Below, piece by piece: positions 51,601 to 63,716 of a DNA stretch of 64,000 bases. Within the stretch, counting starts at the first letter, position 1. Each line of letters opens with the position of its first letter. The notes beneath the pieces are model-generated. The model made no database searches and was not told the origin of the DNA. It was given only the letters and a program-made list of their open reading frames with translations. The DNA is taken from positions 22,139,210 through 22,203,209 of the forward strand of contig NC_134030.1 of assembly GCF_964204645.1 (NCBI RefSeq), written 5' to 3'. A program made the position numbers and the translations under genes. The DNA comes from Tubulanus polymorphus. Its lineage: Eukaryota > Nemertea > Palaeonemertea > Tubulaniformes > Tubulanidae.

Positions 51601-54600
51601 TGAAAAATTGTGGAAAAGTTCTAAAATGTGTGAAAAGTTCTAGAAAATTTTAAACCTCGAAATTTCTCAGAATCACCGGGGGGGGGGGGATATCGTGTAA
51701 TCACGTGGAAAAACTGGGGAAAACTCTCACAATTTTTAAATGGGTTGAAAGTGGCTTCTCTGGAAATTGGATCCTGAACTTTTTTATCTGATTATATATC
51801 TCTTTTCTGTTATATATATTTCGTAAATCTGTTACAATTATCAAAGAAATAAAGTTAATCATTAAATGATTAAATTAAAACTGGTGCACCTGGAACCAGA
51901 ACTGGTTATTCTGAAAGAGTGATAATTATCTCTGTATTAATTTTTTGCGCGCAGTGATTTCGATTTGGAAGCGCACATCGCCGAGCTGCCCGCCTGTTCG
52001 ATGGATCGTCTGACCTCGTGCAAGAAAACGAAAACGAACCAGCGCAGACGCACGCAGAGCGAATCGAAAAAACCAACTGAAAACAAAATGGACGTCGACG
52101 TCACGATAGCTGGTGAGTTGATTGGTCAGAAATTTCAGATTTTGTACCATCTTTCAATAGAGATTTTAATTAATTTACATTTATATGGATACACCACATT
52201 GAAGTGCAAGTGCAATATAAGATTGGTAGATTATACACTGTAATTATTAATTACAGTCAACCCCTGATGTACCACATCAGTGCAGAACTATTTTGGTGGT
52301 ATAGAGAGTATGGTTGTATATCGGGGGTGTTTTACTATGTATTTGTACAGAGATGTACATTGTGAAAAGTTGGCGGTAGGCGGTATATGGGAGGGCGGTA
52401 TATGGGGGTTGACTGTAGTTAGAATCTCTATTCAAAGATGGCAGCACCTGTCACACTTCAAATATTAGGGAGTAATGATCTACTGCACTGTGGAGTAGAT
52501 GCAATAAAGATGTAAATCATTAATACATCGCACGGCTGGGTAATGGCAATTTACAGTATTTACTCCATCATGCGGTGTATAATCCACCCATCCTATATTG
52601 TGTCTATCCTGTGGTACAGTTTTTATCCGTGAAAAATGGCAAACTTTAAAAAAAAAGATTTCAATTTTTGATTTTCTCAGAAGTGATGCCGACGCCGCTG
52701 TTGAAGTCATCGAGCGCGCCGACCACGCCGGTCGAAACCGGTATCGCGCTTAAACTCGCGCCGGTCGTCGGCAGTCAAAAACGGAAAATTCGCCGCACCA
52801 GAATTATGCATTTAGTACCGCACAGTCCGAACAGTCGGTTTAAAGGTACAGTCGAAAAAATTTTATAAGCTTTTTAACTTAGAACGGGTTTCAATTGTGA
52901 CAGATAGCAACTAAACCAGGGTCCCTACGACTCCTTGATTCCTTAAAAACTCCTTTAAAACTCCTTCAATTTTTAGAAAAAGGCAATTAGAAATGTTTGT
53001 GTTGTACTGTTACCTATGCCTAAATTAGCACAGTTAGGACCAGGATTTTTTTTACCCAATTGCGGCTACCAAATAATAAAGGATAGGAATTCGTTTGCAA
53101 AACCACTTAATTAACAGTATACCCAGACAAACAGTACTGATTTAGGAGGAGCCTACAGTAATTTGGATATGAAAGTGATTCTTGTGCTTCCTCAAAATGT
53201 GAAATTTTTGCGGTCGGGCTGCGTTTTGACGACACAAACTAATCTTTCATTTATGTAGAATAAACCAGTTCGTAGTCGGGCGTGAACTAAAGATAATACT
53301 TGGATTGTTAAAACCTTGTATATACTAACTGAAAAAGAAAAATCAAATTCGTTTATCAGGAATTAAAATCTGAAGGTTAAAGACATAAAGTTTCTGGACC
53401 TTGTTCCACTCTTGAGTTAAGATTTCACTCAGAGTTAACTCATTGAAAATGAATTGATTTTAACTCAAGAGTTAACTCTTAACTCAGAACTGTGGAACTG
53501 GATCCTGCACTCTCACTGAACCACCATCCGGTGTGCCTTCATTTTGCCCATGATCCATCGAAAAGTAATTAGACTATATTATATCTTATGGTAGATTTAA
53601 GTCTCAACATTTTGTTTTTTTTGTTTTCAGTCCCGGCGCACTGGTTGGAGGAATGCGACGAGAACAAAGCAAAAATCAATGAACTGCTTCCGATCAAACA
53701 ATTATTGACCGAAAACATGGCGACCGAGACCGATGTAAAACAACCGCTAAAAACTGATACCGATTCTTCTGAGCAGACCTCTGCTGTGGCATGTGAGGAG
53801 CAGACGGTAATGTGCGAAACTCTGTCTGCTGCGGCATGTGAGAAGACAGCAGGGTGCAAAACTCCATCTGCTGTGGCATGTGAGGAGCAGACGGCAATGT
53901 GCGAAACTCCGTCTGCATTGGCATGTGAGGTGCAGACAATGTGCAAAGCTCCATCTGCTGCGGCAGGTGAGGAGCAGATGGTATACGAAGCTCTGCCTGC
54001 TGTGGCATGTGAGGAGTCCGAAGCTCTGTCTGCCACAAAATCTCAAAACCGATCGAATCTTGATATAGTTCTACAGTTGGTCGTCGCCGGCGACGTGCCG
54101 ACGATCGATGTGGAAACTGTCGACGAAAAACGTTCGACGTCAAAAAACGATGGCGATAACAAAGATGGCGCCACCAGCGACAGTTCGAATAGGTCGTCGA
54201 GTTTAGAGGAAGTTTTACAATCGGTCGTGGAGGGCGTCGCACGTTCGGAAACTGAAAACTCGGACGCCGGGAACGAGAGCAGTTGTAGTTCGAGTTTGGA
54301 AGAAGTGATCTGTTCGGTTGTTCGGGACGGAGTCGTCACGGAGTCACCGTCAAATTCGACGACTCCAAAAAAAGGCGTCGGCCGAACTTCGAATCTGGAG
54401 AACGTTCTAGATTCGGTCGTTAGCGCGAGCCCGGTAGCAGAATCGGGTTTAGAAAACGTTTTGGATTCAATCGCGCGCGTGGAATCGGAGGGAATCGTAG
54501 ACGTTCGTGAACCACGCGGTTTAGTGAACGTTTTGCAATCGGTGGTCGCTGTCGCTCCTCACAAACTCGCGGTCACTACGGCGACGAAATCCAACAAACG

Positions 54601-57600
54601 TAAGTCGGAATCAAAATCGAATTTAGAAAGCGTACTTGAATCGGTGGTTTCCGGGGATGTAAATCCTCCAGGCGCCACGGCGAATTCAGCGAAATGTCAG
54701 AAACTATCCGACGATCGCGTCGCCGATTCAGGCCGGTCGAATCTGGAAAAAGTGATGAATTTAGTGATCGAAACAGCGGCAGGCGACAGTGAAATTTCGT
54801 CTGGCATACTTCCGGTGGCTATCGACGCTGACGTACGGAACCCAACAAATAGTGCGCAGAATTTTGTTGAATGGAAAATTTCGAAAAACATCTGCGTTAA
54901 AAAGATTGATTTACCCGTTTTGAAATGCGTGAACGCCGATCGCTTGAGCGTTCACGCAGAACACACGATTACAGGCGATAATTTGAACGCCGTGTCGACC
55001 GGCGTTTTCGAAAAACGGAAAAACGTTGATGACACGATGGAAACAGTTAGAACGGAACTGAATTCTTTCATAATCGAAGAACATGGGAAAAAATCTGAAA
55101 ATTATCCGATTGAAAATGGTGCCGAAGATCTTAAACATAAACATGTGAGTGATGAGAAGGAAAGATCTGACGATGAGAAGGAAACTGAAGATAACGAGGG
55201 TAAGGCGAAGTCGACCTTGTTAGTTGGTGAAAATCCGCGCGGTCAGATTTCTGGTGATTGTGACGACTGCGCCGGAGAACCATCTGATGAACCATCTGAT
55301 GAACCAGTGGAACCGCAGGTTCTACGAGGAAAAATCAATCCTGAAAGTTGTTCCAGTATCGAAGAACCGTTAGAACATAATGTTGCTTGTTCATCACAAG
55401 TCAATGAACCGGATGAGAAACAAGTTCAAGGTAACGCAAATTTTCATCAAGGAAGGGATAATGTTCAAAATGTTTCCGGCGGCTTTGTACTGGACAAACC
55501 ACAAGAACCACTAGTTAAGGGGATTGTAAATGCTGATTTTGATCGGAAAACTGAGGATTTTCAAAATGGTTGCAGCGTCTCTGAACGGGATGAACCCGAT
55601 GAACCAAATGGTCCACTTATCGGCGAAGGAATAAAAGCAGTCGGCGTTGCCGAGCAGAAACTGAGCAATCACGATCGAGATAACTTTGAGACAGGGGCGG
55701 AGACAACCACTCACAGTGAAGATGACATTGAGACAAAGCTAAAACCACCCAATCGCAATGAGGATAACATTAAGAGAGAGCAGGAACCAACCAATCACAG
55801 TGAAGATAACATTGAAGAGGAACCAACCATAAACAGCGAAGAAAACATTGAAACAAAGCCGGAATCAACCAATCACAGTGAAGATAACATTGAGGAGGAA
55901 CCAACCAATCACAGTGAGCATAACATTAAGACGGGGGAGGAGACAACCAATCACAGTGAAGATAACATTGAGGAGGAACCACCCAATCACAGTGAGCATA
56001 ACATTAAGACGGGGGAGGAGACAACCAATCACAGTGAAGATAACATTGTAACAAAGCAGGAATCAACCAATCACAGAGAAGATAACATTGAAACAAAGCA
56101 GGAATCAACCAATCACAGTGAAGATGACATTAAGACAGAGCAGGAACCACACAATCACAGTGAAGATGACATTGAGATTGAGGAGGAATTAACCAATTAC
56201 AGTGAAGATTACATTGAGGAGGAACCACCCAATCACAGTGAGAATAACATTAAGACGGGGGAGGAGACAACCAATCACAGTGAAGATAACATTGAAACAA
56301 AGCAGGAATCAACCAATCACAGAGAAGATAACATTGAAACAAAGCAGGAATCAACCAATCACAGTGAAGATGACATTAAGACAGAGCAGGAACCATACAA
56401 TCACAGTGAAGATGACATTGAGATTGAGGAGGAATTAACCAATTACAGTGAAGATTACATTGAGATTGTGGAGGAATCAACCAATCATAGTGAAGATAAC
56501 AATAGCACAGAGCTAGAACCACCCGAGACTGAGGAAGAACCACCCTATCACACTGAAGATAACGTCGTTGATTCTGCAGTCAGTGAGGCAGACGGACCTG
56601 ACCAAAATCCGACCAATCACACTGAAGATAACATTGTTGATTCTGGGGTCAGTGAGGCAGACAAAACCGACCAAAATCTGACCAATCACAATGAAGATAA
56701 CATCGTTGATTCTGGGGTGAGTGAGGCAGACAGAACTGACCAAAATCTGACCAATCACGGTGAAGATAACATCGTTGATTCTGGGGTCAGTGAAGCAGAC
56801 AGAACTGACGAAGATCCAGCCAATCACAATGAAGATAACATCATGGATTCTGCGCTCAGTGAGGCAGATGCAACTGTGCAACAACCGACCAATTGCAGTG
56901 AAGATAACATCGTTGATTCTGGGGTCAGTGAAGCAGACAGAACTGATGAAGATCCAGCCAATCACAATGAAGATAACATCATGGATTCTGCGCTCAGTGA
57001 GGCAGATGCAACTATGCAACAACTGACCAATTGCAGTGAAGATAACATCGTTGATTCTGCTGTCAGTGAGGCAGACAGAATTGGCCAAAATCTGACCAAT
57101 CATAGTGAAGATAACATTGTTGATTCTATGCTCAGTGAAGCAGACGCAACTGTGCAACAACCGACCAATCACAGTGAAGATAACATCGTAGACGACAGAG
57201 TTGATAACGAGGCTGATGGAATGATTCAAATTGAAGACAATGACAATATATCGTCGTCGAACGACCATCAGAATGAGGTCAACGCAGAGGAATCGGTCGG
57301 ATGCTCGATGAATCTGAACAATAACGCGACTGTCAACGATTCCGATTCACGCGAATTAGCGGATAGCACGAGTTTCCGCCTGATTACGACTATAGATGGC
57401 GATAGCGCGACGTTGAAAGAGATGGTCTCCAGTTCGAGCGAGTGTTATTCCCGGCGCGCACCAGAGCCGGACCAATCATCAGCAGACACGATTCCCGAAT
57501 CGTCGATTCTAGTCACCTCGAATAATTCGTCGTCTGCTTGTCGTGAAATCTGCCGATCGAACTCTACGCTAGCGTATGCGGAAATATGCATAGCGACGTC

Positions 57601-60600
57601 GTCCTGTAACCTAGCAACCAGTGCGGGAGGCGGTATTGTTTCAAATTCTCCGACAAATTCAAGAATTTCGAATTCTCCGTTTTCGAACCGTTATCAGGCG
57701 GATTCATCGTTTACAGCTGCAGCAGATGAGAGGCTGGACGTGGCAATGACGCAGGATGCTTACATCACTTCAGCCGGGAGCGATCACCGAAGGATCAGTT
57801 CCGGTGATCGAGATCAACGACTGGTCAGTTCGGCTGGTAGCGATCAACGATCGGTCAGTTCAGCTGGGCGTGATCAACGATCGGTCAGTTCAGCTCTGAG
57901 CGATCAACGACTGGTCAGTTCAGCTGGAAGCGATCAACCACCGGTCAGTTCAGCTGGTAGCGATCAACAATCAGTCAGTTCGGCCGGTAGTGATCAAGGA
58001 ACGGTCAGTTCGGCCGGTAGTGATCATGGACCGGTCAGTTCAGCTGGGAGTGATCAACGACCGGTCAGTTCGGCTGGTAGCGATCAAGGACCGGTCAGTT
58101 CAGCCGGTAGCAATCAAGGACCGGTCAGTCCAGCTGGGAGCGATCAAGGACCGGTCAGTTCGGCTGGGAGTGATCAAGGACCCGTCAGTTCAGCCGGTAG
58201 TGATCAAGGACCGGTCAGTTTGGCCGATTGCGATCAACAACTGGTCAGTTCAGCCGGTAGCAATCAACGACCGGTCAGTTCAGCCGGTAGCAATCAACGA
58301 CCGGTCAGTTCAGCCGGTAGCGATCAAGGACCGGTCAGTTCAGCTGGGAGTGATCAACGACTGGTCAGTTCAGCCGGTAGCAATCAACGACCGGTCAGTT
58401 CAGCCGGTAGTGATCAAGGACTAGTATTAGACAGTTCGGCTGATCGAACTCAAGGTCAGTGGAGCTGCGATGATCTCGTGTCTGGTTCTAGAGACAACAA
58501 TCCGTATCCAGATTCTCCGAGTATCAATACAATGGTTGATACCGATTGTCTGGTATCGAGTGTCGATGATCAGATTACATCTGATACTCGATTGATTCCC
58601 GATTCGTTCAGCCCGATCGCCGATTCTGCATCGAATCTACGCGTTCACGAGGGAATCTTCGATTCTTCGAACGATCACAACAGAATCGACGATTCAGGTT
58701 CTGAGGCGGTTTCCTCGTGCGATCGTAGCGTTATTTACGATTCAGTCGCCGCCGATTCCTACGATTCGGTAACCGTTTCTTCTTGCCAACCGCGCGGAAT
58801 CGAAGCGTTGATTCTCGAAGACGACGATGGCGATTCCTCCGTCTCGCGGCCGTTTCCCGTCTCTCAAACGGATTCGTTACCGGATTCTCCGGCGCCTCCG
58901 AGCACTCCGAGCTCGTCTGACGATTCCTCCATCGTTGATCCGCTCCTCGCCGACAACTCCTGCATCCCGCGTTCGCCTCCGTCGGATTTCGTGAATAACG
59001 AATCGCAGATTCCCGACACGTCGTCGACGTTTGTCGCTGAGTCGCCGTTGATGTCCGATCGTCTGCAGTACGTCGACAGTCCGCTGATGCCGACGACGCC
59101 GGCCGCGATGTCCGATTCTTCCGACTTCGCGATCGCGTCGCGCGATCTCCTCGACGTCGATTCATCGGAGAACGACGAAGAAGATATTCGAATTTCGAAT
59201 TTAACGGCCGTTTCGGCGGATTCGCGCGACGACGACGACCGTTCGAATTCTTCGGAAACGACAACAATGCCGGATACGTCATCGCGTACGAATCGTAGTG
59301 AAACCCGATTCCTCGGTTCAGAGATGATCGCCGATAGATTGTCTCCATCGCGAGTTCCCGATTCCTCTCGTCAGACGTTTGAATCCGACATTACGAACTC
59401 TGATTCAAATTTAAAACGACCTTCACCCGACAGACAACATTCCGTAGCAGACGACATTCCTTATTTGGACATTTCTTCGAATCGCTGCGAAATTGACCGG
59501 AATGGCGGACTCGGCGATGAAACGAATCGGGAATCTCGTCGGGAATATTCACCGGTTGCGGTTGATTCGTTATTAGATATGATTCAGTCAAATTCGCCCC
59601 GCTTGCTCACCGGTGAATCGACAGATGAACGGATTCTCGATTCACCCGTAAATGATTCGATTGATGATGTGAATCGTAATCTAACAAATTCCCATTTACA
59701 GGATTCATTGGAGTCTTTAGAGTCCCCTGACAAACCTGTGGAGTCCTCTGACTTACTGGAGTCACAAAACACAGATAAAACAATGGAGTCCTTCCCTGAC
59801 TTACTGGAGTCACAAGAGACAGACAAACCTGTAGATACCCCTGACTCTTTGGAGTCACAAGACGTAGACCCTTCTCAGGAGTCCTATGACTCAGTTGAGT
59901 CAGTATTTGGGTTAAAACAGTCTGACTTCCCTCTGAAAGAGGAGTCACCAGAAACAGATAAACCTGTGAAGTCCCTCAACTCACTGAAGTCACATCTATT
60001 GGAGTCCTCCCAGGTGGAGTCCCCTCCAATGGAGACCGTCCTGGAGCTCAACCTGCTTGACTCTCCGATACAGTCACAAGCAGAGCTGAGCCGACCTGAC
60101 GTCGACCTTCAATCGAACACTGAAAATCATGAATCAACGCTCATTGAGTCGACTCTACGGACTGTCAGATCATTGCCTGCCGATTCCCGTGCTCCTAATT
60201 CTATGACTCTTGAGTCTCTAGAATGTGAGACTGATGACAACGTTGTGACTCTTTCACCACAATTAATAGAGTCGCAAAATAACAACAACATAGAAACGAA
60301 AGAGTTTTCTACAACAACCATTCCAGTTGAGGACTCCAGAGTCAATTCCCTCAGAGATTCCCCTCCAGTTGAGGACTCCAGAGTCAATTCCCTCAGAGAT
60401 TCCCCTCCAGTTGAGGACTCCAGAGTCAATTCCCTGAGAGATTCCCCTCCAGTTGAGGACTCCAAAGTCAATTCCCTGAGAGATTCCCCTCCAGTTGAGG
60501 ACTCCAAAGTCAATTCCCTGAGAGATTCCCCTCTAGGTGAGGACTCCATTGTCCGAAGAGATTCCCCTTTAGCTGCCGACTCCAGAGTCAATTCATTGGA

Positions 60601-61960
60601 ATCGAATGAACTGTTAGAAATACTGGATAGGACTCCGGAGTCTTTAGTCATCGATGAGGTTCCCGTAGATGTACCATCGGCCGCCGCCAGTGACGTAACG
60701 AATAGCAGCGACGAAAGTTCGAATTTCGAATTCGGCTCGAAAACTTCACCCGGGGCTAAAGACGTGAACAGTAATGATTCATCCGTCTGCTATTCACAGT
60801 GCCATCTACTGGACAAACGAGAAATCAATGAAAATATCGTTACAGCTTTACCGCAGAATTTCATCACCGATTCTCTGCGGAATCTGGTCACCGATTCACC
60901 ACGGAATCTCGCCGCCGATTCGCTGAGGAATCTTGTATCGCCCGTTTCGTCGTCTAACAATGATGGTTACTACGGTAACATTATGGATTTGAATTCACGA
61001 ACGACCGATCTCGCGTCTGCCGGTATAACCAGTTCGGTTATGTTAACGTGCGGTCCGAATCCGAGTCCGTGTAGTTCGATGTTTAGCGACGAGGTGTCGG
61101 ACGACGGCGACACCGGCGACGATCTATCGAGCGCGATCGACCGAATCGTCACGGTGATCTCCGATAACGAGTGCAGTTCGAATTTCGTCGGTCGCCCGAT
61201 CGTGTTCCCGAAATTAAAAACGCCGCCCCCTAGCGTCGGCGTCGCGAATCAACATGCGTTCCCGTCGAGATCGGCGGGGAGTAACCGCGCCCGAACCTGT
61301 ACGATAACCCGTGCGTACCCGCCACCTGAACAGTCACCAGGGGGCGCTGCAAAATGTACAGATCAGTCGCCTGTTAGTGTTAGTAATATTATCGATCAGA
61401 CACCAGGGGGCGTTAGTAATATTACCAGTCAGACACTAGGGGGCGTTAGTAATGTCACCAATCAGTCACTAGGGGGCGTGAGTAATATTACCAGTCAGAC
61501 ACTAGGAGGCATTAGTAATATCACCAATCAGACACTAGGGTGCGTTAGTAATATCACCAATCAGACACTAGGGGGCGTTAGTAATATCACTAATCAGTCA
61601 CTAGGGGGCAGTAATAATGGCGATGAGGCAACTGGTTTTATGGGATTAGCCCCCGACCCGCTCGGACTAGACCAACCGAAAAACTACAACGCAGCAATTT
61701 ATGAAGTGACTAGCAGTTCGCCGTCTGCTCGCATGACGCATTTACCGCTCGATTCTGGCATCGTTCCAAGTGACGATGCACTCGATTTTCGTCGAACTTA
61801 TGCAAATATAGGCGGCGTTACTGTACCGTTAGCGGGCAACAACAACGTCGCCGTGGTTACTGAAAAATCGGCGCACGTTTGGAATATGAGTTCGTTGCCG
61901 GCAGTTTCTTCATCTTCGAATGACGTCAACAATGTCGGTCAGTTTACGTTGTTGCCATGA
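47798..61960 (+). CDS. BBX: BBX (bobby sox) HMG-box protein, 8 coding exons, greatly enlarged
   Basis: Exons: 47798-48025, 48434-48650, 49068-49282, 49460-50889, 51385-51531, 51955-52112, 52681-52845, 53631-61960; 10,890 nt, 3,629 residues, all phases fit. Human BBX is under 1,000 residues. Residues 21-92 are an HMG box of BBX type ([16 protein letters not shown], then [15 protein letters not shown], then [15 protein letters not shown]). The intron inside the box, before YKDAF, lies at the usual place for a split HMG box. The rest is low complexity: a Q/E-rich NxEEQT repeat in exon 4, basic patches in exons 6-7 ([30 protein letters not shown]), then the giant last exon. BBX is a DNA-binding transcription regulator linked to cell-cycle progression. 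The start is the first ATG after the acceptor, two bases into the exon. Confidence 0.88.
48070..48365. repeat. BBX intron 1: 20-bp repeat CAGTTCCACAGTTCTGAACC
   Basis: About fourteen copies filling most of the 408-bp intron that splits the HMG box. Confidence 0.88.
48665..49055. repeat. BBX intron 2: degenerate TTTTCGTGAATTTC repeat
   Basis: AT-rich tandem repeat of about 22-26 bp (GTGAATTTCTTATTTTCGTG type) throughout the intron. Confidence 0.8.
49460..50889 (+). CDS. BBX: BBX exon 4: linker with EEQT repeats and conserved basic end
   Basis: 1,430 nt. Starts S/T/P-rich; [18 protein letters not shown] is a short internal duplication, and [15 protein letters not shown] looks like an ordered helix that may be the conserved BBX middle region. 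From 50.45 to 50.73 kb it encodes about ten glutamate/glutamine-rich units ([13 protein letters not shown] type). It ends with [20 protein letters not shown], a basic motif likely to be conserved. The donor is GTACGT. Confidence 0.75.
52252..52418. mobile_element. Short pogo/mariner-like MITE, BBX intron 6
   Basis: ACAGTCAACCCCTGATGTACC at the left and GGTATATGGGGGTTGACTGT at the right, flanked by TA. 167 bp. A related end (GTATATCGGGGGCTGACTGTA) occurs at 6387-6408 near the NPAT 3' end. Confidence 0.6.
52917..53215. mobile_element. CAGGGTYCCTAC-family element in BBX intron 7
   Basis: Starts CCAGGGTCCCTACGACTCC and continues through the GAGGAGCCTACAGTAATTTG and CTTCCTCAAAATGTG blocks. The far end is truncated. 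Confidence 0.5.
53631..61960 (+). CDS. BBX: BBX exon 8: giant last exon with four tandem-repeat blocks
   Basis: 8,330 nt without an intron, about 2,776 residues, highly acidic and serine-rich. It starts with repeats of NLExVLxSVV (54.05-54.8 kb, about eight copies, evenly spaced, possibly short helices). Then come NHSEDNI units (55.7-57.2 kb), about 22 copies of a 10-residue AGSDQxPVSS unit (30-bp period, 57.78-58.44 kb), many F-x-S-D-S/D-S motifs, ESxDKPVES repeats (59.7-60.0 kb), five to six copies of a 14-residue [14 protein letters not shown] unit (42-bp period, 60.32-60.54 kb), and [11 protein letters not shown] units (61.38-61.61 kb). It ends QFTLLP at TGA 61958-61960. The frame is open throughout, with periods that are multiples of three, so it is under coding constraint. 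Confidence 0.85.
61334..61612 (+). promoter_or_regulatory. Array of CTCF-like words inside BBX last exon
   Basis: Eight words at 30-36 bp spacing: TCACCAGGGGGCGCTGC (61334), ACACCAGGGGGCGTTAG (about 61400), then ACACTAGGGGGCG and TCACTAGGGGGCG repeats to 61612. All on the plus strand. Confidence 0.5.
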
Positions 61961-62061
61961 CGTTAGGCCGTTTAATATTCACATCGTGTTCAAATTCGTT
62001 AAATTTGTATTTATATCGATATGTGCTCTTCTTGTTTTTCATGCATGTGACTGTACGAGTC

Positions 62062-62452
62062 CAGGGTTCCTACAACTCCTTGATTCCTTAGAAATCCTAG
62101 ACTGAAAATGCCTTTAAAAATCCTTCAATTTTGATAAATACCTATTAGAAATGTTTGTATAGTTTAAGTTGTACAGTAGACTATTACCTAAATCAGTACA
62201 GTTAGGAACACGATTTGTGTTTTCCCTAATTTTAGGTGGTTACGGAATTATGAACTGACTTTAGTTAGTGTATGAAAATTAGCTTTTAAAACCACTGAAT
62301 TAACAATTAACGGATATAAACAGTACTGATTTAGGAGGAGTCTGCGGTTATTGGGATATGAAAGTGATGCAGACACTTCTCGAAATTTGAAATTCCGCGA
62401 AAACTCCACAAATCCAGGAATAATGAACGATCTGTAGGGATCCTGGAGTCAC
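62062..62452. mobile_element. CAGGGTYCCTAC-family element in BBX 3' flank
   Basis: Ends are CCAGGGTTCCTACAACTCC and GATCTGTAGGGATCCTGG, a clear inverted repeat about 390 bp apart. The interior is in the opposite order to the NPAT copies, so it is inserted in reverse. Confidence 0.6.
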
Positions 62453-63710
62453 ATGCGCCTGTAGACGTCACATGTGCCTGTAGATGTCACATGTGCATGT
62501 ATGACATACATGCGCATGTTTGTTAGTGTAATGTCCGTGTACATGTAAAAAACCTGCACCCGGTTCCACAGTTGTGAGGTGACGATTGACTACGAGTTAA
62601 AAATAATTAAGAATTGTAAACTCAAAACCTCTCTCAAGCTGCCGAACTGTCACTCTGCCGGACATAAGCATTTAAAGTCGTTATAGTATGTTTACGTTGT
62701 TGCCTAGCAACCTGCAATAATCTTCGTAAACTGTTAGTAAGTTTTGAATCTCTGGTTTCAGTTTTTTGTTTATCGTGAATTTCCTTTCGAAAAAATTCGA
62801 GTAAATTCGCTAGAAATTTATTGTTATGTTCCTTCCACGAGTACTTTTAGATATAGCTAGTTACTGAATTCCGCTATGAGAAATGTTTACCATTCAATGG
62901 CATTTTAAGGAATTCATTCATTGCGGGATTCAGTTCCACAGTTGAATCGTGGAACTGTGGAATTGTGGAACTGTGTCTCGGCTATACTGTAGTGTTACTA
63001 TAGTCCGTTTGTAATTTATTGAATCGCTTCATTCTACTTAAAAGATTAATCTATTGTATGTATATCATATAGACTATATTGTATGCGGTATGCTGTATAC
63101 TGTATGCTGTATGCTGTATGCTGATTGTTGAAAATGTAAATACTTTACAGAAAATATCAAAACTATATTTATTTCATAAGAATTGATAGTCGTTTGGTAT
63201 TTATTGGTTTTTTGGAGTCTCGGAAATTATTTATCGAATATTGGATGGGTGTCCCGGGTTCGAACCCAGTAATTACTGGGAGATTCTGATACTGAGTGGT
63301 CCTAGTGTGAATAGAGGATGTACAGGGTTGTCCCGGGTTTGAACCCAGTGAGTTGCTGATACTGATTGGAGAGTGGCCCTGGTACAGGGTTGTCCCGTGT
63401 TTGAAGTAGTTGATTGTTTACCATTCAACTTTCGAAAGTAGTTTAGAATTCACGTTTAGAATTGAATGCCGAAGGTTTCAGAGCATTACGCTGCCTTAGA
63501 TGTGCATACTCAAGCTACCCGGCGCAACAGCCCGCAGCTTTATCTAGTTCGATAAAATTCCGCCAGGGGACCGTACGATTTTGCCTGAAACCGCTATAGT
63601 GGCAGTCGAGGATTCTACCTCTGGCAGTCGGAGTTCGCGGCGTATAAGAAAATCCGAGAAATGTCAACAAAACGTGATTTTTCACTTTTGAAATTTCATA
63701 ATGAACTCTA

Positions 63711-63716
63711 AATAAA
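63711..63716 (+). terminator. BBX: Possible BBX poly(A) signal
   Basis: AATAAA about 1.75 kb after the BBX stop. The intervening sequence contains a dispersed repeat (62062-62452) and tandem repeats, so an earlier non-canonical signal is possible. Confidence 0.3.

Noticed and set aside
53569-54242. Minus-strand frames of 155 and 182 codons opposite BBX exon 8
   Set aside because: Antisense shadows of the plus-strand repeat, which belongs to a well-supported gene.
58731-59348. 205-codon arginine-rich minus-strand frame
   Set aside because: Antisense of S/D-rich BBX coding sequence (TCG/GAT codons give Arg/Ser on the other strand).
63240-63410. Possible tRNA genes with GGGTTCGAACCC
   Set aside because: The word sits in an 88-bp tandem repeat with no cloverleaf.
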